Positions 14,707-20,141 of a stretch of 20,141 bases of DNA are shown one piece after another. Under the pieces are notes generated by a model that was not told the origin of the DNA, did not search any database, and saw only the letters and a list, made by a program, of their open reading frames with translations. Both the position numbers and the translations under genes were made by a program. The DNA is taken from assembly GCA_021807225.1 (NCBI GenBank), contig JAKAPI010000009.1:1-20141 (forward strand), read 5' to 3'. Each line of letters opens with the position of its first letter. The stretch's first letter is position 1. The DNA is from an archaeon (GTDB lineage: Archaea > Thermoproteota > Nitrososphaeria > Nitrososphaerales > UBA183).

Positions 14707-15660
14707 ATGCCTCCCAAGGTTCTGGTCACAGGTTCTGCGGGACAGATTGGAGCAGAACTCGTCCCCCACCTCCGCTCTCTCTACGGCAAGGACAACGTCA
14801 TCGCCGCCGTCCACCGGTCCCCGGGGAGCCCGTCTCTGAAGGACGGCCCTCTCGTCTCGCTGGACACGGGAGACCGCGACGAAGTCGCGGGGGTCGTGAA
14901 GGAGTTCAAGGTCGACACCGTCTACCACCTGGCCGCCCTCCTCTCCGCAGTGGGTGAGAAGGACCCGGAGCTGGCTTGGACTGTCAACATAGACGGCCTG
15001 AGGAACGTCCTCGAGGCCTCGAGGGCGCATGGGGTTTCCAAGGTCTTCTGGCCCAGCTCGATAGGCGCGTTCGGCCCAGACGCGCCGAGGACAAGCGCCC
15101 CCCAGAACGCCCCCCTGAACCCTACCACCATCTACGGGGTGACCAAGGTCGCCGGGGAGCTCCTCTGCAACTACTACTTCGTGAAGTACGGCCTGGACAC
15201 GAGGATCCTCAGGTATCCGGGGCTGATCAGCAACGTCGCCCCCCCGGGTGGCGGCACCACCGACTACGCCGTCGAGATATTCTACGCCGCCCTGCAGAAG
15301 GGCTCCTACACCTGCTTCCTCAGAGAGGACACCGTCCTCCCCATGATGTACATGCCCGACGCCCTGAAGGCTACGGTCCTCCTGATGGAGGCGGACAAGG
15401 CCAGGGCGAGGCGCCACCTCGGGTATAACTTGGCCGCCATCAGCTTCTCAGCAGGCGAGATCGCGAAGGAGATCCAGCGGCGCGTCAGGGGGTTCAGCGT
15501 CTCCTACTCCCCTGACTCCCGGCAGAAGATCGCCGACTCATGGCCCATGTCCATAGACGACTCCGAAGCCAGGCGCGACTGGGGGTGGCGGCACGACTAC
15601 GACCTCCCCAGGATGGTGGACGACATGCTCTCCAAGCTCAGAGCCAGGCTGTCACCTTAG
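14707..15660 (+). CDS. tdh: L-threonine 3-dehydrogenase, SDR (epimerase-like) type
   Basis: Oxidises L-threonine with NAD+ to 2-amino-3-ketobutyrate in the cytoplasm. Seen: the Rossmann motif GSAGQIG (9-15), WPSSIGAFGP (115-124) with the catalytic Ser, the YGVTK catalytic Tyr143/Lys147, and the TDH-specific segments RYPGLIS, PPGGGTTDYAVEIFY, LPMMYMPDA and, near the C-terminus, PDSRQKIADSWP and DDSEARRDWGW. These separate it from sugar epimerases. Length 317 aa, normal for the short-chain TDH family (not the zinc MDR type). The next gene encodes the ligase that consumes its unstable product, which strongly supports the call. It has its own TATA element; the gap to kbl is 41 nt with a further TATA element. 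Confidence 0.95.
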   Translation: MPPKVLVTGSAGQIGAELVPHLRSLYGKDNVIAAVHRSPGSPSLKDGPLVSLDTGDRDEVAGVVKEFKVDTVYHLAALLSAVGEKDPELAWTVNIDGLRNVLEASRAHGVSKVFWPSSIGAFGPDAPRTSAPQNAPLNPTTIYGVTKVAGELLCNYYFVKYGLDTRILRYPGLISNVAPPGGGTTDYAVEIFYAALQKGSYTCFLREDTVLPMMYMPDALKATVLLMEADKARARRHLGYNLAAISFSAGEIAKEIQRRVRGFSVSYSPDSRQKIADSWPMSIDDSEARRDWGWRHDYDLPRMVDDMLSKLRARLSP

Positions 15661-15668
15661 GCGAAAGG

Positions 15669-15676
15669 CGTTTAAC
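15669..15676 (+). promoter_or_regulatory. TATA element of kbl
   Basis: CGTTTAAC just after the tdh stop. TTTAAC (15671-15676) starts 31 nt before the kbl ATG, the same spacing as at tdh. It suggests kbl has its own leaderless transcript as well as possible read-through from tdh. Confidence 0.5.
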
Positions 15677-15701
15677 CCCTGAACCTGCGGCGAGCTCCAA
15701 G

Positions 15702-16913
15702 ATGAGAGACCCCACTTCTTTCCTCAGGCAAGAGTACGACGACCTAGTCCGCCAGGAGCTCGACTGGAGGCTGAGGATCCTCGGCGGGCCGAGCACCCCG
15801 TGGTGCCTCGTCGACGGCAAGAAGGTCCTGATGTTCTGCTCTAACAACTACCTCAGCCTCAGCAACCACCCGAAGGTCAAGGAGGCTGCCATACAAGCCG
15901 TGAAGTCCCACGGCGCCGGCTCGGGGTCGGTCAGGCCCATAGCCGGGAACATGGACGTCCACGTCGAGCTCGAGCGCCGGCTCGCGAAGTTCAAGGGGGC
16001 CGAGGCCTCGCTCGTCTACCAGACCGGCTTCGCAGCCAACGCGGGGCTGATCCCACAGCTCGCCGGCAAGGGGGACCTGATGGTGAGCGACGAGCTCAAC
16101 CACGGGAGCATCATCGACGGGGTCAGGCTCTCCGCGGCCGAGAGGAAGGTGTACAAGCACGGCGACCCCGACGACCTGGCCAGGGTCCTCGACGAGGCTG
16201 AACGGGCTTCTCCGGCATTCAGGCGTATCCTGATAATCACAGACGGGGTCTTCTCCATGGACGGCGACATCGCCCCGCTCGACAGGGTCGCGGCCGTCGG
16301 CGCGGAGCACGGCGCCATGGTCTACGTCGACGACGCCCACGGCGAGGGGGTTCTTGGCAGCGGGGGGCGCGGGATCGTCTCCCACTTCAATCTCTCGAGG
16401 GAAAAGGTCCACGTCGAGATGGGGACGTTCTCGAAGGCGTTCGGGGTCGTGGGGGGCCACGTCTCAGGGTCGAAGGACCTGGTGAATTTCGCCTACAACA
16501 AGTCGAGGACCTGGCTTCTCAGCGGGTCTCACCCGCCCGCGGTGGCCGCCGCCTGCCTCGCTGCCGTGGACGTCCTGGAGAACGAACCCCAGCACGTCCA
16601 GAAGCTCTGGGAGAACACCCGGTACTTCAAGAACGCGATGCGCGACCTCGGCTTCGACATCGGCAAGAGCGAGACTCCCATCACCCCGGTCATGGTCGGA
16701 GAAAGCGGCAAAGCGAAGAAGCTCAGCTCCCGGCTCTTCGAGATAGGCGTCTTCGCCCTCCCCATCGTCTACCCCATGGTGGCCCAGGGGAAGGCGAGGA
16801 TCAGGACCATCATGAACGCAGCTCTCACGAAGGACGACCTCGACTTCGCCATCAGGGCCTTCGAGACGGCGGGGAAGGAGCTGGGCATCATCACGGGCAA
16901 GGGCGTGCCCTGA
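15702..16913 (+). CDS. kbl: 2-amino-3-ketobutyrate CoA ligase (glycine C-acetyltransferase)
   Basis: A PLP enzyme that cleaves 2-amino-3-ketobutyrate with CoA to glycine and acetyl-CoA, completing threonine degradation begun by Tdh. Seen: FCSNNYLSLSNHPKV (45-59), GAGSGSVRPIAGN (71-83), ELNHGSIIDG (131-140; His134 stacks on PLP), VYVDDAHGEGVLG (207-219; Asp210, His213), and the Schiff-base lysine in TFSKAFGVVGGHV (Lys245). Length 403 aa, normal for the alpha-oxoamine synthase family. The ATG at 15702 is chosen because it lies 31 nt after a TATA box and matches family N-termini; the frame is open further upstream but runs into tdh in nonsense sequence. Other members make KAPA or aminolevulinate; the tdh neighbour decides for Kbl. 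Confidence 0.94.
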   Translation: MRDPTSFLRQEYDDLVRQELDWRLRILGGPSTPWCLVDGKKVLMFCSNNYLSLSNHPKVKEAAIQAVKSHGAGSGSVRPIAGNMDVHVELERRLAKFKGAEASLVYQTGFAANAGLIPQLAGKGDLMVSDELNHGSIIDGVRLSAAERKVYKHGDPDDLARVLDEAERASPAFRRILIITDGVFSMDGDIAPLDRVAAVGAEHGAMVYVDDAHGEGVLGSGGRGIVSHFNLSREKVHVEMGTFSKAFGVVGGHVSGSKDLVNFAYNKSRTWLLSGSHPPAVAAACLAAVDVLENEPQHVQKLWENTRYFKNAMRDLGFDIGKSETPITPVMVGESGKAKKLSSRLFEIGVFALPIVYPMVAQGKARIRTIMNAALTKDDLDFAIRAFETAGKELGIITGKGVP

Positions 16914-16950
16914 CAGGGGAGCCACCCGTGCACCCGGGAGGGGGCCGCCC

Positions 16951-17373
16951 TTGACCTACAGGTTCCTCCCTGACGTCGCCCTGGCAGACGTCGCGTTCGA
17001 GGCCGAGTCGGACACCGCAGCCGGCCTGTTCGAGTCCTGCGCGATGGCCATGACAGACATAATGGTGGACCCCAAGACCCTCAGGGCCTCGGTCGCCAGG
17101 GAGTTCTCTCTCGACTCCGGGGACCTCGACCGGCTCCTCTACGACTTCCTGACCGAGCTCATCATCTCGAAGGACGTCGACTCCCTCCTGTTCAAGGAGT
17201 TCTCCGTGAAGATCGGCGCAGGCGGGGGGTCGCTCAAGGCGAAGGCGAAGGGGGAGCCCATCGACAGGGAGCGCCACGGGCTCAGGAACGACGTGAAGGC
17301 CGTCACCATGCACATGTTCGGGGTCAAGCACGAGGGGGCGAGGTGGAGGGCCACCGTGGTCCTCGACATCTAG
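16951..17373 (+). CDS. Archease (RtcB activator)
   Basis: A small protein that promotes RtcB guanylylation and multiple turnover. Seen: 140 aa with the archease pattern: an N-terminal RFLPDVALADVAFEAES with acidic metal-binding residues, LFESCAMAMTDIMVD, RLLYDFLTELIISKDVDSLL, and a C-terminal KAVTMHMFGVK followed by WRATVVLDI. The TTG start follows GGGAGGGGG (16936-16944) by about 6 nt. The gap to kbl is 37 nt with no TATA element, so it may be read from the kbl transcript. The next gene is rtcB, its known partner, which makes the assignment firm. No truncation. Confidence 0.93.
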   Translation: MTYRFLPDVALADVAFEAESDTAAGLFESCAMAMTDIMVDPKTLRASVAREFSLDSGDLDRLLYDFLTELIISKDVDSLLFKEFSVKIGAGGGSLKAKAKGEPIDRERHGLRNDVKAVTMHMFGVKHEGARWRATVVLDI

Positions 17374-17378
17374 CCTCC

Positions 17379-17402
17379 CGCCTCCAAACGCTTTAAGAGG
17401 CG
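17379..17402 (+). promoter_or_regulatory. rtcB TATA element within a dyad
   Basis: GCTTTAAG at 17390-17397 lies about 40 nt before the rtcB GTG. It sits between perfect 6-bp arms, CGCCTC (17379-17384) and GAGGCG (17397-17402), with a 12-nt spacer. It could be an operator over the TATA box, or a hairpin ending the archease transcript. Confidence 0.45.
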
Positions 17403-17432
17403 AAGGCAGCCAAGCCGAAATCGGGGTTCCGC

Positions 17433-18890
17433 GTGGCACAGACCGGCTCTTTCAGGCAGGTGTCCGATGTCTCCTGGGAGATACCACAGTCCTACAAGTC
17501 GGGGATGAGGGTGCCCGCGAAGGTCTACGCCACCCGCAAGCTCCTGGAAGGGATGGACGCCGGCGTCATCGAACAGGTCACGAACGTCGCCTGCCTCCCG
17601 GGGATCGTGAGGTCGTCCTACGCCATGGCGGACGCGCACTGGGGCTACGGATTCCCCATAGGGGGGGTGGCGGCGTTCGACGTGGAGAAGGGGGTGATAT
17701 CCCCCGGCGGCATCGGGTTCGACATCAACTGCGGCATGAGGCTCATCAGGACCAACCTCAGCTTCCCAGAGGTGAAACCGAAGATCAAGGAGCTCGTGGA
17801 CCTCATCTACAGGCTGGTCCCGGCGGGGGTCGGCGTCAAGGGGTTCCTGAGGGTGAGCGACGCCCAGTTCGACGAGATCATGAAGTACGGTGTGAAGTGG
17901 TGCGCCGAGAACGGCCATGCCTGGGCGGACGACCCGGCGCACGTCGAGGAGGGGGGGTACATCAAGGGAGCCGACCCGTCCAAGGTCAGCCGCCAGGCTA
18001 GGAGCAGGGGGATAGACCAGCTCGGCACCCTCGGCTCGGGCAACCACTACCTCGAGATCCAGGTCGTCGACCCGGCGAGGCACTTCGACCCGAAGCTCGC
18101 CAAGAACTTCGGCATCGTGGAGGAGGACCAGGTCGTGGTGATGGTGCACTGCGGGAGCAGGGGGTTCGGCCACCAGATCGGGAGCGACTACCTGAGGGTC
18201 TTCGACGGCGCGATGAAGAAGTACGGCATCGAGGTCAGGGACCGGGAGCTCGCCTGCGCGCCCTTCGCATCCAAGGAAGGCAAGGACTACTATGGCGCGA
18301 TGGTCTGCGCGGCCAACATGGCTTTCACCAACAGGCAGATCATAGTCCAGAAGGTGAGGGAGGCGTTCTCCAAGGTCTTCCACAGGGAGGCGGAGGCGAT
18401 GGACATGCACCTCATCTACGACGTGTGCCACAACGTCGCCAAGGTGGAGAGCCACGCCTACGACGGGGCGAGGGCGGACGTCCTAGTCCACAGGAAGGGC
18501 GCCACCAGGAGCTTCGGCCCCGGCCACCCCGACATCCCCGCGCCGTACCGCCAGGTCGGGCAACCGGTGATAATCGGGGGTTCGATGGAGACCGGGTCGT
18601 ACCTGCTCGTCGGGACGCAGAAGGCCATGGAGGAGACCTTCGGGTCGACTGCCCACGGCTCAGGGAGGACCATGTCCCGCACGGCGGCCAAGAGGGAGGT
18701 GAGAGGGGCGGAGCTCCAGAAGCGGATGATGGAGAGGGGGATCTACGTGAAGGCGGCGACCATGGACGGGCTCGCCGAGGAGGCGGGCATGGCCTACAAG
18801 GACATCTCTGAGGTGGTCGAGACCATGGACAGGGCCGGCATATCGAAGAAGGTCGTCGCGCTGAGGCCTGTGGGGAACATCAAAGGGTGA
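17433..18890 (+). CDS. rtcB: tRNA-splicing ligase RtcB
   Basis: GTP- and Mn2+-dependent RNA ligase that joins 2',3'-cyclic phosphate or 3'-phosphate ends to 5'-OH ends; joins tRNA exons in archaea. Seen: MADAHWGYGFPIGG (65-78), metal ligands Asp97 and Cys100 (FDINCGMR), His205 (GSGNH), His239 (VHCGSRG), His333 (DVCHN), VHRKGATRSFGPG (352-364), and the guanylylated His408 (STAHGSGRTMSR). These match the P. horikoshii catalytic set with small offsets. At 485 aa it is the normal archaeal length, with no intein. The GTG start follows a TATA element by about 40 nt; it is preceded by archease and followed after 6 nt by a membrane protein. Confidence 0.97.
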   Translation: MAQTGSFRQVSDVSWEIPQSYKSGMRVPAKVYATRKLLEGMDAGVIEQVTNVACLPGIVRSSYAMADAHWGYGFPIGGVAAFDVEKGVISPGGIGFDINCGMRLIRTNLSFPEVKPKIKELVDLIYRLVPAGVGVKGFLRVSDAQFDEIMKYGVKWCAENGHAWADDPAHVEEGGYIKGADPSKVSRQARSRGIDQLGTLGSGNHYLEIQVVDPARHFDPKLAKNFGIVEEDQVVVMVHCGSRGFGHQIGSDYLRVFDGAMKKYGIEVRDRELACAPFASKEGKDYYGAMVCAANMAFTNRQIIVQKVREAFSKVFHREAEAMDMHLIYDVCHNVAKVESHAYDGARADVLVHRKGATRSFGPGHPDIPAPYRQVGQPVIIGGSMETGSYLLVGTQKAMEETFGSTAHGSGRTMSRTAAKREVRGAELQKRMMERGIYVKAATMDGLAEEAGMAYKDISEVVETMDRAGISKKVVALRPVGNIKG

Positions 18891-18896
18891 GATGGG

Positions 18897-19310
18897 GTGC
18901 CTGCGCTGCATTTCCCGGCTGACCCGCTCGGCGTCCTAGTCTATGTCGTGGGCCTCCTGGTCCTCTGGGCGGTGGTCTCCATACCAGTCTACTTCGCCGG
19001 CAAGATGGTCAAGGGAGGGCAGGCTCACTTCGGCGAAGCGATGACCGCGACCCTGGGCGGGGTCGTGGTGTACTACATCGTCTACTTCGTCGTCTCCATC
19101 GCGCTCGGCGCGGTGGTCGGACCCTCGGCCGGGGCGATAGCTCTCCTGCTGGGGTTCCTCGCCTGGCTGGCGGTCTTCAGAGGGACCTTCCAGACCAGCT
19201 GGCTGGGAGCCCTGGGGATCGTGGTCATGGCATGGATCATACTGATGGTCCTGGACTTCCTGCTCGTCGCCCTCTTCGGGGTGACCTTCCCCAGCTTCTA
19301 CCCGTTCTGA
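18897..19310 (+). CDS. Small multi-pass membrane protein of unknown function
   Basis: Not recognised. Seen: 137 residues, mostly hydrophobic, with about four membrane segments: LGVLVYVVGLLVLWAVVSI (11-29), TLGGVVVYYIVYFVVSIALG (52-71), AGAIALLLGFLAWLAVF (78-94) and a last one (about 103-127). The loops are short and no catalytic motif is visible. The GTG start lies 6 nt after the rtcB stop, with GGTGAGATGG spanning the junction, so it is probably co-translated with rtcB. It meets the next gene tail to tail with a 2-nt gap. Composition and codon use match the neighbours, so it is likely a real native gene. Function cannot be inferred; a link to RtcB rests on position alone. Confidence 0.75.
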   Translation: MPALHFPADPLGVLVYVVGLLVLWAVVSIPVYFAGKMVKGGQAHFGEAMTATLGGVVVYYIVYFVVSIALGAVVGPSAGAIALLLGFLAWLAVFRGTFQTSWLGALGIVVMAWIILMVLDFLLVALFGVTFPSFYPF

Positions 19311-19312
19311 GG

Positions 19313-20065
19313 TCAGCCTATGTAGGCCGGCCGCTGCTCGCGCCCTGATTGCGGAGCTGCCTCCCTCGACTGCTCGGCCATCGCCTGCAACTGGCTGATG
19401 ACCTTCTGGGTCTCTTCCGCTTTTTCCTTCAGCTTCGACGTGTCCATAGGCAACCCCACCACCTTCGACAGGAGCTCCAGCACCGCCTTCGAGGCGCCTG
19501 CGTCGACCACATACCCGGAGGTCTCGCCGAGGAGGCACGCCCCCTCCAGTCCCCGCAGCGCAGCGATCCCGGTGAGGAGCCCGTTCATCCCGCTTATCCC
19601 GCCGTCCTTCATGAGGTTCGCCCCTTTCTCAGCCAGCGAGTGGGCCATGTCCTTCGAGGTCCCCGCGCCGTAGACCTTGGGGGTGTCCGAGAAAGACCCC
19701 GTGATGTAGGCTGCGAGCGTGTACACCTCCTTCACCCCGCACTTTTTGACAAACTTGACCACCACGTCTGAGAGCTCGTACTCCCCTTCCGACGTCGTCG
19801 GCTGGGCGTCGGCGGTGAAGACGAAGACCCCCCTCCCTTTGGCATGACCGAAATAGAGCTCGGCTTTCGGGGGCTGGGCTGTCCCGTCCTCCTTGACGCT
19901 CACCTGGGGCGGGAACGTCGGGCTGGAATACTCTGCCACCTTCTTCAGCTTCATCGAGCTCACGAGGTGATCGGCGGCCAGCTTCCCCACGTATCCGCTC
20001 CCCGGCAGGCCGCAGATCAGCACGGGATCCTTGGCCTTCGGAACCTCGATGACGCGCTCCGTCAC
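19313..20065 (-). CDS. PAC2-family protein (archaeal proteasome-assembly-chaperone-like)
   Basis: Seen: the PAC2 pattern DPVLICGLPGSGYVGKLAADHL near the N-terminus, PKAELYFG, GVFVFTADAQPT, VYTLAAYITGSF, the glycine-rich ISGMNGLLTGIAALRG, then ACLLGETSGYVVDAGAS. A charged helical, possibly coiled-coil tail (KLKEKAEETQKVISQLQAM) ends PAYIG. Archaeal PAC2 homologues (PbaA/PbaB) act with the proteasome, but most members are uncharacterised, so the role is inferred. The tail has Tyr third from the end, not the penultimate Tyr of a HbYX motif. I chose GTG 20065 because GGAGG (20073-20077) lies 7 nt upstream. A TTG at 20089 overlapping the previous stop (TTGA) would add eight residues, and GTG 20068 one. 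Confidence 0.88.
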   Translation of the reverse strand: MTERVIEVPKAKDPVLICGLPGSGYVGKLAADHLVSSMKLKKVAEYSSPTFPPQVSVKEDGTAQPPKAELYFGHAKGRGVFVFTADAQPTTSEGEYELSDVVVKFVKKCGVKEVYTLAAYITGSFSDTPKVYGAGTSKDMAHSLAEKGANLMKDGGISGMNGLLTGIAALRGLEGACLLGETSGYVVDAGASKAVLELLSKVVGLPMDTSKLKEKAEETQKVISQLQAMAEQSREAAPQSGREQRPAYIG

Positions 20066-20085
20066 CACAGTCCCTCCTTGGTGGC

Positions 20086-20141
20086 TCAACCCTGGTTCTT
20101 CCTCGCGAGCTTCTCTCCAAGGTCGACCAGCTTCCCCTGGT
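20086..20141 (-). CDS. 3' end of an unrecognised gene (partial)
   Basis: The minus-strand frame ending in TGA at 20086-20088 reads QGKLVDLGEKLARKNQG before the stop, and the rest lies outside the window. Its composition looks coding, and its stop is 20 nt from the PAC2 GTG (or overlaps the alternative TTG). That suggests PAC2 is the downstream gene of an operon. Too short to identify. Confidence 0.45.
   Translation of the reverse strand, partial: QGKLVDLGEKLARKNQG

Noticed and set aside
15540..15701. N-terminal extension of kbl into tdh
   Set aside because: The extra 54 residues are Arg/Gln-rich nonsense read from tdh in another frame; ATG 15702 has a TATA element 31 nt upstream.
1..20141. 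CRISPR arrays, IS elements, prophage, toxin-antitoxin or defence genes, rRNA or tRNA genes
   Set aside because: No regular repeats, transposase or integrase motifs, terminal repeats or RNA gene consensus seen; the intein is the only selfish element.

Overview
The window is a gene-dense, GC-rich archaeal chromosome segment. The evidence is the set of archaeal information-processing genes (a GINS subunit, MCM, Hel308, the RFC small subunit, archease with RtcB, and a PAC2-family chaperone), very short gaps, many TTG and GTG starts, and TTTAA-type TATA elements about 31-42 nt upstream of start codons, which suggests leaderless or very short-leader transcripts. GINS next to MCM and the general style point to a TACK-type archaeon (Thermoproteota or Nitrososphaerota-like). 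The amino-acid uptake and threonine-degradation genes suggest a heterotroph. The exact lineage cannot be fixed from the window alone.

Region 1 (1-6763, minus strand) is one tight replication/repair operon, read right to left: GINS subunit, MCM helicase, Hel308 helicase, and a stand-alone asparagine-synthetase-type PP-loop enzyme. Hel308 carries a 392-residue intein with a two-motif LAGLIDADG homing endonuclease inserted in helicase motif V. The intein is visibly poorer in GC than its host gene. It is the only clear mobile element in the window.

Region 2 (6782-12048) is a branched-chain or related amino-acid ABC importer split into two divergent units. livM and livH run leftwards; livK (binding protein), livG and livF (ATPases) run rightwards. 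They share one AT-rich promoter at about 9098-9129, which lies inside a dyad with 6-bp arms. A hairpin with a T-run sits between livK and livG and could lower ATPase expression relative to the binding protein.

Region 3 (12069-14380) holds the clamp-loader small subunit and histidyl-tRNA synthetase with a 1-nt gap. A TATA element and a 14-codon mini-ORF precede them.

Region 4 (14385-16913) holds a stand-alone RAM (Lrp/AsnC effector) domain protein, L-threonine 3-dehydrogenase and 2-amino-3-ketobutyrate CoA ligase. Together the two enzymes convert threonine to glycine and acetyl-CoA. Beside an amino-acid importer they suggest an amino-acid uptake and catabolism block.

Region 5 (16951-20141) holds archease and the RNA ligase RtcB (tRNA splicing/RNA repair), a small membrane protein 6 nt after rtcB, and a convergent PAC2-family protein preceded by the 3' end of an unrecognised gene at the window edge.

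No gap exceeds 100 nt. I see no rRNA, tRNA, CRISPR array, IS element, prophage or defence locus. The genes are mainly core functions. The observations most worth a second look are the intein, the operator-like dyads around TATA boxes, the lone PP-loop enzyme in the replication operon and the mini-ORF before rfcS.
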